A stretch of 64,000 nucleotides of DNA from Zygophlyctis sp. KS116 (Eukaryota; Chytridiomycota). Location of the stretch: NCBI GenBank assembly GCA_054661495.1, contig BAAFSQ010000005.1:35267-99266 (forward strand). The letters are read 5' to 3'. The position numbers were made by a program, and so were the translations under genes. Position 1 is the stretch's first letter, and each line of letters begins with the position of its first letter. Below, in pieces: positions 12,301-24,764 of the stretch. The notes under the pieces are model-generated. The model worked only from the letters and a program-made list of their open reading frames with translations. It had not been told where the DNA came from and did not search any database.

Positions 12301-15300
12301 ATTCGGGGACCAACCCAACCCAAATGTTCAGTAACAGCTGTTAAATCCAAACCAATATCATGCAGAATTTGATTCTTATCATTCGTATTTATCCCGAAGG
12401 CAATTTTTTTAACACCAATTGCGGGTTGAATTCTTCCGGCTAAAAAATTAGAAAAAAGAAGTGCAATATTTGTAGGCAATCCAGTATCTAATGTGTTGAA
12501 TTCAATATTTGCGCCAAGACTGATAAGCCCCCGGCCTCGATTAATTTTAAGCCCCGAAATTCTTATTGTAACTATTTCATGATCTAGATCTCCTAGAGAA
12601 AGAGCCATTTCCACATAAGGAATGCTTATTGATAAAGGAAGAGGATTCGCATATTCTGCTGAAAACCCAGCATTCAAAGTGGAGCCAGGTGATGCACGTA
12701 GTTGAATAGCTTTTGGGACTGGGCGCAATGACAATAAATCCCGTTCCGATGGAATAAGAGCTGAAATATCAATAATTGCATCATCCGAACCCACATTTGA
12801 AACTAAGAATTCCAAAGCGGAGCCAATTAATGAAGCAGGTATGCTGATAATTACCTGGGACAGCATATCTATAGTCCCTGGACCATTTGGTGAATTTTTC
12901 GGTTGAATTACCAGACCAGAAAATTCTAAGCCAGAAAATCTGCGAATGCTCTGATTTTGATGCGTTATGCCTTCCACAATCGCGCCTATCACGCTTGCTG
13001 ACTTTTCACCTCCTAAAGCAAGTTGTGCGTCGACGCTTAAATTTAAATCCTGAGAGCCTGGTTTTACGAATATCGGTGGGATTTGCAATCGTGCTAGAGA
13101 TTCACCATCGGATTTGACACCTAAACCGACTGAACCAATATCAAGTCCAATATTTGTTGGGTTAAAAATAATTGACTCGACCCCAGATGAAATTAATGTT
13201 GAAGATTTCAATTGTAAATCCAATCCAAGCAAGCGTAAAAGTGTCTGTTTTTTAAGCGAGCTAACAACACTTCCAACAATATCTCTAATCATTGGCTTTA
13301 ATTCCTCCACTTTGATATCTATAAATATTTTGCTAAATGTAATAATTTGATGAGCAGTATCCTTCCCCATCACAAGCCCTGAAGCTCCTACTGATAATGA
13401 TGACAACAATTGCTCCTCCAAAAGCAGATACTCTAGTAGCTCCTGAATTGGGGCAGATATATCTGCTTTTAAAATAAGGTCAATAATGAATACTACATGA
13501 GGGTTTCGGATATCAAAAGATAATCCTTGAGACAATCGAGCTTTCGTTAGGGGCTTGCCTGTCCCCCATAAATCTATCTGAGCAAACCCAATATTGAAAA
13601 TTACAGGAGGAATCCATTTAGGCAAGGTTATTCCAGCAAGCCCCTCTGCACGAAAACCAGGCTCGGATTCTAGCTGTTTTATATTGATTTGCGGTATTGA
13701 AACGGGCAGGCCATTTTCTGACTTAACAATTGATTTGATGATACATGATTTGCAAACCAGTGATCCAGGCAGAGTTATTTTAATAGGAGTATTCTCAAAG
13801 AGTCGTTCACACCAATGAAACTTATGCATTTTATCGTCCAAAAATCCAAAATGATATATTTCTACAAAAGAATCCTAAAAAGTTTTAATTTTTTTAAAAA
13901 ACATACCGAAGGAGTGGAGGAAAGCAAAGGATTGATTGCCCTAGCTAATGCACCAGCTGCTGAATTTGTATTTATAGGATGAATATATATATCAGTATTT
14001 ATAGACAAAGAGTCTTGTTCCCTAGTAATCACTAGAGGAGAGGTATTAATCTTAATGGCTGTTACTGATTCACGACCCAATTCAAAATATGTAGTATATG
14101 GGAAAACAATCCTTGGTATTGGGATGACAATTGGAATAGCCATCTTGGAATCCACATGAATATTTTCAGACCCAACAGATATTTCTAACTTGGATGCGGC
14201 TATCGTGCTTTTAATTCCTTCAAAAGACATTAAATCCGTGATATTAGTAGATTCAATCTGCTTGACAATATCCAAAACTGGTAGCCAAATAGACAATGAC
14301 TTTGTCATTTTCTCTAAATCAAGTCCTTCGACATGAAATGGACCTTTGATAGCAGCGCTGACAAGTTCATATTTACCAGATAACATCTTATCAGATGTTC
14401 TAAAGACAGCATCTTGAAACTTAGTAGGATCAATTTCTGAGTCATCAAGTACAATTTCCAGCTCAAAATCCAAAGTTTGGAGGCCAAGTCCTAGTTTCAA
14501 CTCTCTTAAACGAATGATTGCCATGGTAGCATCTTCAAGACCAACTCTTAGCTCTAAATTTTTCATATTACTTATCCCGATTTTGAATGGATTATCAATT
14601 AATACAGTAGTATATATAGTCATTCCAGTGTCTGACATACTGATATTTAGAGCATTGATGGCAAACTGAGGAAGGCCCAATTCAGGTAAGATATGAATCC
14701 ATTCTGAACTTGGAATAGTGTCGTTTATACTAGAATCTACTATAATACTATAAATACATATAAAACTTACTTTCATTTTTGAAAAATGGTGGTATAGATG
14801 TCATTAAAGATTTAAGATCTGATTTCACATCACCAACATCAATATTCTTATGTAAAGATAGCCCGGAATACCATTGAATCCCCAATGCAGAGAGTGGAAC
14901 GAATGATTGAGAATCAATTGAAAAGTCTTTAAGCCCATCAGATGAAAATGATTTCATTATGGAGTCTATTGCATCTACATCAGAGTTTTCCAATGATATA
15001 TTTCCTGCAAAATCTAAATCAAAATCGTCATTTAGCCAAAATTCAATGAATGGAATGTTTAAATGCCCGAGCGTATTCCTTTGATTATCATAAATCGTAA
15101 ATTCGCAAGGCCCAAACCCAGCTTTTATTGGCCAAAAGAAGAATGGAGGTAAAGAAGCCTTCACTTTAAATCCAATTGTCTGATTAGATATATCCTCAAC
15201 CATTATATGATCTACATGCAACTTTTCCGTTTCAAGTGTATCTAATCTATATTGTATGTAAGAAGGTACAAGAACATAATACGCCAATGGTATAATCACA

Positions 15301-15952
15301 AACAATAATAAAATAACTATAATAACGACATGCAAGAGTATAAACTGCCATTTCTTAAATCTTCCGTGACAGTACTTTTGTCTTCCTTGAGAGTCTATTG
15401 ATGCCTAAAATTTAGTATATTATATGAAGCGATAAATTCCCAATATAACAACAATCTTTACTACAAACGACAAACTGATAACAGGCTTGGCTGGTCTAAG
15501 CACTTTAAGCACTTAAGCACTTAAGCAACTAAAAACAAAGACCTGAAACCAGACCTAAACCTGAACTTGCATTGACGGCAGCGCAGGAACAATGCAGCAG
15601 ATGCCAAGTCGGTATTACCCAGTAATGAGCGATAAATGACATTGACAGGTTGAGATCGTTGTAATGCAGATAGTAATATTGACAATTTACCAACACCCCA
15701 ATTTGATTAACTTACCTTGTAGTATGATGGACATTTTCTAGGTGTTTTACTCTTATAAATTCCACTAGAAGCATTATTTAACAGATCATGTCTGACATCA
15801 GGTCTTAGCATTGTTTGAAAAGAATCGGGGGATGTATTAGCAGTTTTATAAGTTTTAGATGAACTAAAGCTCGGAGTAGGAGTAATCGCTTGTCTCCATG
15901 CATCTTCATACTGATAATCGTGTTGTAGATCATCTTCAAGTGGTTCATACAT
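9347..15952 (-). CDS. TAG1: Giant TAG1/DUF3712-like single-pass membrane protein
   Basis: Six exons join to 2058 residues (introns 10272-10297, 11057-11085, 13875-13906, 14740-14770 and 15405-15715). After a 105-residue cytosolic N-terminus, one transmembrane helix (WQFILLHVVIIVILLLFVII) is followed by about 1900 residues of repeated beta-sandwich-like units. These recur with patterns such as LDIPASLFLNPTI, FGSSES, NISMSDTGMTI and VSLTGTPFFSI, typical of DUF3712/LEA2-type domains. Yeast Tag1 is a vacuolar membrane protein of this architecture linked to ending autophagy, and LEA2-like modules have been proposed to bind lipid. Start choice: the TM exon has no in-frame ATG before an upstream stop, whereas the exon at 15716-15952 supplies the ATG and joins in phase. 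The 311-nt first intron is exceptional here. Family call rests on architecture and repeat pattern, not on an alignment. Confidence 0.72.
15498..15528 (-). repeat. Tandem 8-mer repeat inside the long TAG1 intron
   Basis: Within the 311-nt intron the octamer AAGCACTT is repeated about four times in near-perfect register. The rest of the intron contains no open frame of note. It could be a neutral microsatellite or part of a splicing or regulatory element; nothing in the sequence decides. Confidence 0.7.
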
Positions 15953-16042
15953 GAGTAGATCAGTCAGCAGGAATGAAAATTTGTAAAAAGCTCAAACGAT
16001 CACAAGTTTTGCAGCTGATAAATTTTATCGCCAACGGAAATA

Positions 16043-17881
16043 ATGTCAAATACTGATAGTCTCACTTGGAGTCACTACCCAGATGAAATGATTATTTCGA
16101 TTGAATCGATAGAGTTAAAAATGGAAGCATCGAATTTTATATATCTCAGGCTCCGCAATCAGACTCTAAAATTGAAAATTGAGGAAAGCGTTGGTTTTCC
16201 AATGGATTTTCATAAATTACTTTTTGACACACTAAAGGTAAGGATTGATCTTAATTTTCTCTTCTTTCATGACTAACTCTAGGTTTATATATACAATAAA
16301 AGGGGTCTCAAGATTGGGAAAATTAAAATTCAACTTAATCAGTTAAAATCAATGGAGGGGGAATCTGTGCAAAGTTATAGTGTATCAAGTATAAATTCTC
16401 AAGAAATTATTGGACAGCTGGATCTAAAGTTTATTTTTTCTGCGTATACTGATCATCCTCTAACGCCACCTTCTGAAACTGCGTTTTCAAATGATTCAGA
16501 CTTTTCATTACAAAGTTTAACTATATCACAAAGTGCGCCAACAATTCCAACTTTTAGTAAATGGAGATCGCCATCACAATCGTCCCATTCGTCTTCAATT
16601 TCTATTAGATCTAGTAGATCAACGAGCTCTTCGGTTAGATACCTAGGGTTTTCTGAAAATACCGTGTTTGGTTTCAAGGAATTTGGTGAATTGAAGGCTG
16701 CTTATTTTGGGACAGGTTGGAATATATCAAAGTATGAACTTTTGAAATCTTATTCTTTGGTTTCAAAGTATATCTTGAAATATAGAAAATTGTAAATTTT
16801 AGTCTAGATTAATTATTTAGTCATCATACAGGAAGGATTATCACAGATGCAAAACAATTGGAAGTGGCTGGATATTTTCTTCATTATTCAATTGCAACGT
16901 ATGGAGTAGTATTAGTGAATTATTTTGGTTATGGTAATGGTATTTTAAAGGATCTCTTGCGATCTTCTCCAAACAAAAAGATTGCAATGGAGCATATAAA
17001 AATTCCAAAAGAACATATGCTTGTATGGGATTTTGGACATTGGGAATTGTTTCGTCCAAATTTTTTCATTTGCTGGGATCAGAAAACTCAAGCTATTGTT
17101 CTCTCTGTTAGAGGGACATTGAGTATTTACGAGTCTGTAGCTGATGTTATTTGTGATTATGCACCATTCAAGGATGGATTAGTTCATAGAGGTGTCTTAA
17201 GAATGGCTTTGTGGTTGGAAGAGAATATGCTTCCCAAAATCAAGGGATATATTCAAGAGTTTAAAGCAAAATCCCTTTTTCTTACGGGTCATTCTTTAGG
17301 AGCTGCTGCGGTCAGTGTACTTCGAATGTTGCTTTCCGATCATATCTTGTCATGGGATCCTGATTTCGAAATCAAGACAATTGTATTTGCCACCCCTGCT
17401 GCTACATCTTTGAATCTATGTCGACAATATGAGTCTGAAATTACAGTATATATTAATGAACAAGATGTAATCCCAAGACTTTCTTTTGGTTCTCTTCGAG
17501 ACTTTCAGGAATTAATAATGTCAGCGTCAACAATGCTCACCTCACCAGCACCAATAGAAAATAAATTAGAAGTCATATCAGAAAAACACCAGGAACTATT
17601 GAAGTCAGATGTTCATCCCAAATTATACACACCAGGGAAAATATTCTTCCTGTACAAAACCTCACGATATGGTATTAGACAAGCTCAAGAACCTCATTAC
17701 GTTTGTGAAGAGTCAGAAGCTGAAAACTTTAGTGACTGTAAATTTACTGAAAAGGCACTGTTTCATCATTTTTTGGACAAGTATGATAATAGTTTACGTA
17801 GAGTAAGTTTTATTAGATTTTTTACAAACACAGGCGCACGAATACCTTGAAAAAATGGCATCAACCGAACACCGGGTGTAA
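16043..17881 (+). CDS. C2-domain class-3 lipase, sn1-diacylglycerol-lipase-like
   Basis: Four exons (introns 16238-16282, 16792-16820, 17803-17833) give 577 residues. The N-terminus looks like a C2 domain (IESIELKMEASNF, then VYIYNKRGLKIGKIK after the first intron). A Ser-rich linker follows. The lipase core then starts with RIITDAKQLEVAGYF, a placement seen in diacylglycerol lipases, and carries VLSVRGTLS, the nucleophile elbow GHSLGAA, an Asp-containing NEQDVIPRLS motif and a late His. Expected reaction: hydrolysis of an acyl ester of diacylglycerol or a related lipid at a membrane. The first intron (45 nt) is the longest of the ordinary introns and has a clear branch-point-like GACTAAC. 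With the last intron spliced, the coding end overlaps the opposite-strand RPA3 gene by 21 bp. Without it the ORF would stop at 17850. Confidence 0.85.
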
Positions 17882-18231
17882 CTTTTGGGAAATCTGAACA
17901 AGTTTTTCATAACTATCTGCATCTACAACTTGAGATTATCCTATATTACCAAACTGTCCATCAAAGGCCAAACTTGATATTTCCTGAACTTGCGTTGCAT
18001 CAACAACTTTTGCGATAACTTCATAGACTCCAGGCTGCGTCAATGGTGAGTCATGAGCAATGTGAATTACTACTTGCCCCTTGTCACAAGTCTCCATGAC
18101 AGCACGATTTCCTTCGAGGCCTAAAGTATGAGCACAAAAACTTTACCAATGAGCGTCCCAACCAAACGAACCATTTGATTTGTATATTTTGGCAGCAATG
18201 AAGAATTCACTCGAACGGCGACAGAATCCAT
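17861..18231 (-). CDS. RFA3: Replication protein A 14-kDa subunit (RPA3/Rfa3)
   Basis: Three exons (introns 17923-17949 and 18121-18146) make 105 residues, close to the usual 110-120. The small OB fold is recognisable: NSSLLPKYTNQMVRLVGTLIG, then a central strand pair VVIHIAHDSPL, then YEVIAKVVDATQVQEIS, and a C-terminal helix DADSYEKLVQISQKLHPVFG like the trimerisation helix of RPA3. RPA binds single-stranded DNA in replication and repair. The second intron could end at an AAG six bases earlier (21 nt), adding two valines. The gene was hidden in six-frame translation because every exon is short. Its stop lies inside the coding end of the lipase gene. Confidence 0.85.
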
Positions 18232-18299
18232 TTTTAAGGGGTAGGTTAGAACTCAATCGTTAGAAATACAAGAATAACTCTCTAAATTTGATGACTTTA

Positions 18300-19863
18300 T
18301 TAAAAATCAGCAAACAGATCAGTATAAGATGCAGTTTTTGAGGCTTCTGATCCATTCCATGATTGCTCTTGGTTCAGATTCTGATTTGATAAAACTGTTT
18401 CTGCTTCATTGGGTGGGATAAAAATTCCTGAATTAAACTTTTGGCCCAAATCTCCATTCCCTAAACGATTCAGAATATCTCCAGATCCTCTAAACGAATG
18501 CTCTTGTATTTTCATAGATTCAGATCTTTTTCGAACGTTTTGTATCATATTGGCTGGAGGGCGTATCAACTGATTAGACATGGCCTCCCAATCTGTACCA
18601 GTGAACCAAATATGTTCAGAAATTTCACCATCATCTTCATATCCAAGGCGATCTTCAGAATTGGACACCAAGAGACAATTGATGATATCATATGCATCAT
18701 CGTTAAAGTATTTAGATGGATTTGATGGCCATCGAATGCGTTCTGTCAAGATTCTATCATAAGTCTTTCGAGAATTTTCATCTTGAAATGGAGAACATCC
18801 AGATAGTAATTCAAAAATAAGAATTCCAAATGACCACCAGTCAACTTCAACACCATATGGGATTCTACGAATGACCTCGGGTGCAATATAACTTGGTGTT
18901 CCGCAAAAAGTTGTGGTATCCTTGGGAATTCTTTTGGCAAATCCAAAATCAGCTAGTTTGGCATGTCCATCAAATCCTATCAAGACATTTTCAGGTTTAA
19001 GATCTCTGTAAACTATCCGTTTATCGTGGAGAAAAGATAAACCAAGAAAAATTTCAGCTGCATAAAACTTTGCAGAGTTGTTATCAAATCTACCATTGTT
19101 CTTTATACAACTAAATAGATCTCTTGTATTTAGAAATAGATCAGTCTTACCCAGCTCCAACATACTCCATAATTATAAACAAATGTACAGAGTCTTGCAA
19201 AGAATAGTAAAATCGTGTTATGAAAGGGCTAATAGCTGCACTCATGAGTTGTTTTTCATCATGAACATGCTGTATCTGTTTCAATCGGACAATCAAATCC
19301 TTTCTCATTGACTTGAGCGCTAAGATTTTACCATCAGCCTTTCTTCGACACAAATAGACCTTTGAAAATGCTCCTTTACCCAACTGTTTATATATTGAGA
19401 AATCCGTAATCGAACTAGGCATCCAATCATCATTGATATCATGATGATCTCGAAAGTATCCAGATGAGCTTACTCCATCCTTTGAGCGATAACCGGCAAG
19501 TGAATCAGTAGAGTTTAAACTGCTATCTGATGTTTCAGTAGTCAATGATTCAGGAGTTTCGCTGGGCCTATTTTCCGATGGTCTTTGAAGTGTCCGTCTT
19601 CTGAGGTCCGATGGATTTGGAGACTTACTAGTTTTATACAGTGAATCTGAAGACCCTTTATTTTTGATATCAATAAGATTCTTTGATTTTGCCAAATCCC
19701 CAGTTGAAGAGGTATCAGAAAATCCAAGCAAGTTCTTTAATGCTGTTGTTGTTGATGCCAGTATCTTTGGCTTTAATATCGGCTCTTTACTCATATCATC
19801 TTTCAAAGCATTCCTCAGTTTAGATGGAGGGGCAGTGCTGCTTAATCTCTTGGCTGATGCCAT
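18300..19863 (-). CDS. AGC protein kinase, PKA catalytic-subunit-like
   Basis: Two exons (intron 19123-19150) encode 511 residues. A Ser-rich disordered N-terminus of about 145 residues precedes the kinase domain: glycine loop LGKGAFSKVY, VAIK-type lysine in LALKSM, catalytic loop YRDLKPENV, DFGFAKR, and activation loop TTTFCGTPSYIAPEV with the PDK1-site Thr. The block HIWFTGTDWEAM resembles PKA's C-lobe end. The chain stops at FADF, matching the C-terminal FxxF hydrophobic motif of PKA. The C-tail between is longer and more divergent than in PKA, so a PKA-related AGC kinase is the safe call. PKA would be the cAMP effector, and a PDE9-type phosphodiesterase gene lies at 42999-44539 in the same window. 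Confidence 0.88.
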
Positions 19864-20042
19864 TCAATGTTGGAACACGTGGACAAACAATCGCCTTCCA
19901 AGACCCATTCCAAAAGATATATATCAGCCACAATTTTCTCATGCCATAACTCAGCTTTATCAGGGATCGATTCGGATTGCGAAGTCGATTATCGAATAAA
20001 TACATGATCGTTAAAATTATCTTCATCCAAAAACAATCAGAT

Positions 20043-21627
20043 TTATTCTCCTACGTTTCCTACACAGACCAGATAAGTGCTAAGCAGCTTAATTCCTTGA
20101 ATATAATTGAATAAATCCAATTTTTCATTAATAGAATGTGCGCCGTCATCAGCCCTGCCCATTGGCAGCAAAAGAACACTCTTTCCTAGGCACTCTTGAA
20201 AGGTTAAAGTCACTGGTATTGAGCCACCTTCACGGGTAAAGTCTGGTTTTGTTTTAAAAACCATTTCAACTGCTTCAGAGGCTGCTCGATAATTCCAGTT
20301 GTTGACGTCAGCAATCCACTAATGATGAAAATAAGAAGAAAATACCCATTTACCAGCATGATCACAATCAATCTTTACAGAGTTTTTGCTGTTTAATTTT
20401 TTAAATTCTTGAATAACAAAATCTTTGACAATTTTTGTAATTTTTTCTGGCTCTTGATTAGGAACAGTTCTATGATAAATCATGACTTTATCACCTTATG
20501 GAAAATTTCCCAGTGACTTTAGCAGGTATAACAGTTTTTGCCCCTGGGTTATAGAAAGCACCTTCTATTCCATGAAGGGATAGACTTGGAAATCTCCATC
20601 TTGCCATCAATGTTTCCTTTTCTTTAGCGTGTATTGCAGTTTTAGAGCCAATTGCATTGTAGATATCATCCATTTTAAAGTCTAAAGAAGCATATAAGCC
20701 TTCTTCATCCAATGTGACTGGTGCAACCGAATCCTAAAATTAAGACAATATTAAATCTACATAAATTCCAGGAATAAGGATTTTACCATCATTCGAGACC
20801 AATTTACTCATTATAGCAATTAAATCAGTCATTGGCTCATGAACTAATCCTCCAAAAACACCAGAATGAAGATCTTTTTCGATTCCAGTAACTTGCAGAT
20901 GGAAATAAGACACGCCTCTTAGCCCATAAGTCAAACAAGGTTTCTTATCTCCAAGCCAATAGTTATCAGAGATACAGACACAATCAGCAGTCTTAAAAAA
21001 ACCAGCCGCTTCCTTCTTTATAATGTCATCTAGACCCTCAGATCCAGACTCTTCCATTCCTTCAAAGCACATGAGTAGATTGACTGGGAATGGAATGTTC
21101 AAGTCCTTGAAAGATTTAATTGCCCATAACCATCCTAAAATAGGCCCCTATTATTTAGCCTTAATATTAAAATTGTCCCACCTTATCATCTAGCTATTAG
21201 AAAATAGGAAAGTACCTGTTGATCCTCGACCATTAAGACGATCCTTTTCATCACGAACCAAATTCCAAGGATCATGAGTCCAACCATCACTTTTAAGTGC
21301 AGGTTGTACATCATAATGTCCATATACAAGTACAGTCTTTTTACCAGGATCATTACCATACCTTCCCAACAAAATTGGCGGTAAATCCAAAATAACTCCC
21401 TGTAAATCCTGTTTTCCTGGAAATCGTTCTACAACTCTGAATTTTAGAACAGTGATTATTTACTCTGCGCCCAATTCCTCCATTTCCTTCTTTAGCCAAA
21501 CGCTCATTTCCACAACCTTTGATCGCATCTTTGCATCACCAGAGACTGATGGAATAGCCACAGCCTCTGCTAATTTCTTTACAAAATAGTCTGTTTGGGA
21601 ATCGATATGATTGTAGATTGTCTCCAT
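20043..21627 (-). CDS. CNDP2: Cytosolic non-specific dipeptidase (CNDP2/M20A type)
   Basis: Seven exons, one of only 8 nt, join to 472 residues, the normal family length (introns 20319-20345, 20470-20494, 20734-20760, 21148-21181, 21190-21215, 21437-21463). Zinc-site motifs are intact: YGHYDVQPA (His and Asp), NGRGSTDDKGP (bridging Asp), [11 protein letters not shown] (Glu pair) and the late [12 protein letters not shown] and DDGAHS. It hydrolyses dipeptides such as Cys-Gly in cytosol. The start is METIYNHID at 21627. The start codon of the divergent SNRNP27 gene is only 27 bp away, so both must share an extremely short promoter or initiate inside each other's territory. Confidence 0.95.
21182..21189 (-). 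other. 8-nt micro-exon of the dipeptidase gene
   Basis: The exon reads ATGATAAG on the minus strand and supplies the D-D-K of the invariant GRGSTDDKGP motif. The upstream exon ends with one base of the Asp codon. It is flanked by GT-AG introns of 26 nt (21190-21215) and 34 nt (21148-21181). Skipping it would delete a metal-bridging Asp and shift the frame. Confidence 0.9.
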
Positions 21628-21654
21628 TTCGCAAAGGACTTTTGACCTAAACTG

Positions 21655-22241
21655 ATGAGACACCGATCAAGAGATAGATCTGAAGACAGATACAGAGATA
21701 GAGACAGACACCGATCAAGAGAAATATCAAGAGATAGAGACAGGCATAGAGATCGGCATACAGAGAGAGATAGGGACATATACCAAGACAGATCTAGGGA
21801 TCACAGAGACAAACGAGAGCCCAATGTTAGAAGGGATGATAGGAGTCCAGTAAGCTCAAGAGATAATAGGGATCGTAGAGAGCCTTATCATATTTCAAAA
21901 GATGATTATCGCAGAAGAGATCACAGAGATCATAGTAGGAACCGTATTAGAAACCGTAGCCGAGATCGGAGCCGAGATCGGAGCAGGGAGAGAGGTCCGC
22001 ACGATGCTCGTAGGGACCATTCAGATGATCAAAAGCCCAGTGATGATACTCTCAAGTTGGATGAAATGACTGAAGAGGAGCAAATGAAGGTTTTACTTGG
22101 AATAGGAGGTTTTGATTCTACTAAAGGCAAGTCTGTTCCTGGAAAGGATGTTGGGGCTGTAAACATTACTAAAAAGGTATTATCCTTATTTTATTCTTAA
22201 AATAGACTACTTACAGGCAAGTTATGAATCGACGCCGATAA
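21655..22241 (+). CDS. SNRNP27: U4/U6.U5 tri-snRNP 27-kDa-type protein (SNRNP27)
   Basis: Two exons (intron 22177-22205) give 185 residues. The first 130 residues are a dense Arg/Asp/Ser (RD/RS) domain. The conserved C-terminal domain is recognisable: EEEQMKVLLGIGGFDSTKG, KSVPGKDVGAVNITKK, then YRQVMNRR. The usual continuation GGFNRPL is missing: the chain ends after MNRRR. Human SNRNP27 acts in 5'-splice-site selection within the tri-snRNP, which is of interest in a genome with such tiny introns. Family call sure. The shortened end could be real, or an unseen third exon could exist. Confidence 0.88.
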
Positions 22242-22348
22242 AATTGTGGCATAATAAACTCAATAATAATAAATTCGTTCGCAAAAACAGCATGAAAGTC
22301 AATTTCTATTCTATTCGTCAATTCAATCGAATCAGGCAAAGTCTGGGA

Positions 22349-24321
<1,973 letters not shown>

Positions 24322-24359
24322 TTACTAGAGAGAAGTGGAAGGGACAAGCCACTTATCAA

Positions 24360-24705
24360 ATGTCAAAAAGAATAATTCCACTCTTGGATCGAGTTCTTGT
24401 TGAAAGAATCAAGGCTGCGCAGGTATATTTATTTTTAGTAATGTTAGAGAACTGCATCAGGACTATATATTCCTGAAAAATCTCAAGAAACTATAAATGA
24501 AGGAATTGTCATCAGTGTTGGTCCTGGAGCTCACAAGGTATTTATTTTTAAAATTATGGAAAAGGATGGAAAGTTGGTTCCAGTGACTGTTGCAGAAGGT
24601 GATAAAGTACTCTTGCCTCCTTATGGTGGAAATGCAGTCAAGGTTGGAGAAAGAGAATTATTGATTTTTAAAGACTCTGAGATTCTTGCTAAAATCTCTG
24701 ATTAG
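24360..24705 (+). CDS. HSP10: Mitochondrial co-chaperonin HSP10
   Basis: Three exons (introns 24423-24447 and 24538-24564) give 97 residues, typical of the family. Motifs: IIPLLDRVLVERIKA, the mobile loop (TASGLYIPE), EGIVISVGPGAH, and DKVLLPPYGGNAVKV. It caps the HSP60 ring in the mitochondrial matrix. The second intron is 27 nt and contains no stop codon, so retention would add nine residues in frame; splicing gives the normal family spacing (GAHKDGKLVPV). The gene shares a 56-bp bidirectional promoter with HSP60 carrying a perfect heat-shock element. Confidence 0.95.
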
Positions 24706-24764
24706 ATTTAATATGGTAAAACTAGATAGATTTTTAGGATTTTTGAATTTCTTTAGATTTTTAA

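Noticed and set aside
21579-21779. Leu/Ser-rich minus-strand frame over the SNRNP27 start
   Set aside because: It is the antisense reading of the Arg/Asp repeat and overlaps the dipeptidase start.
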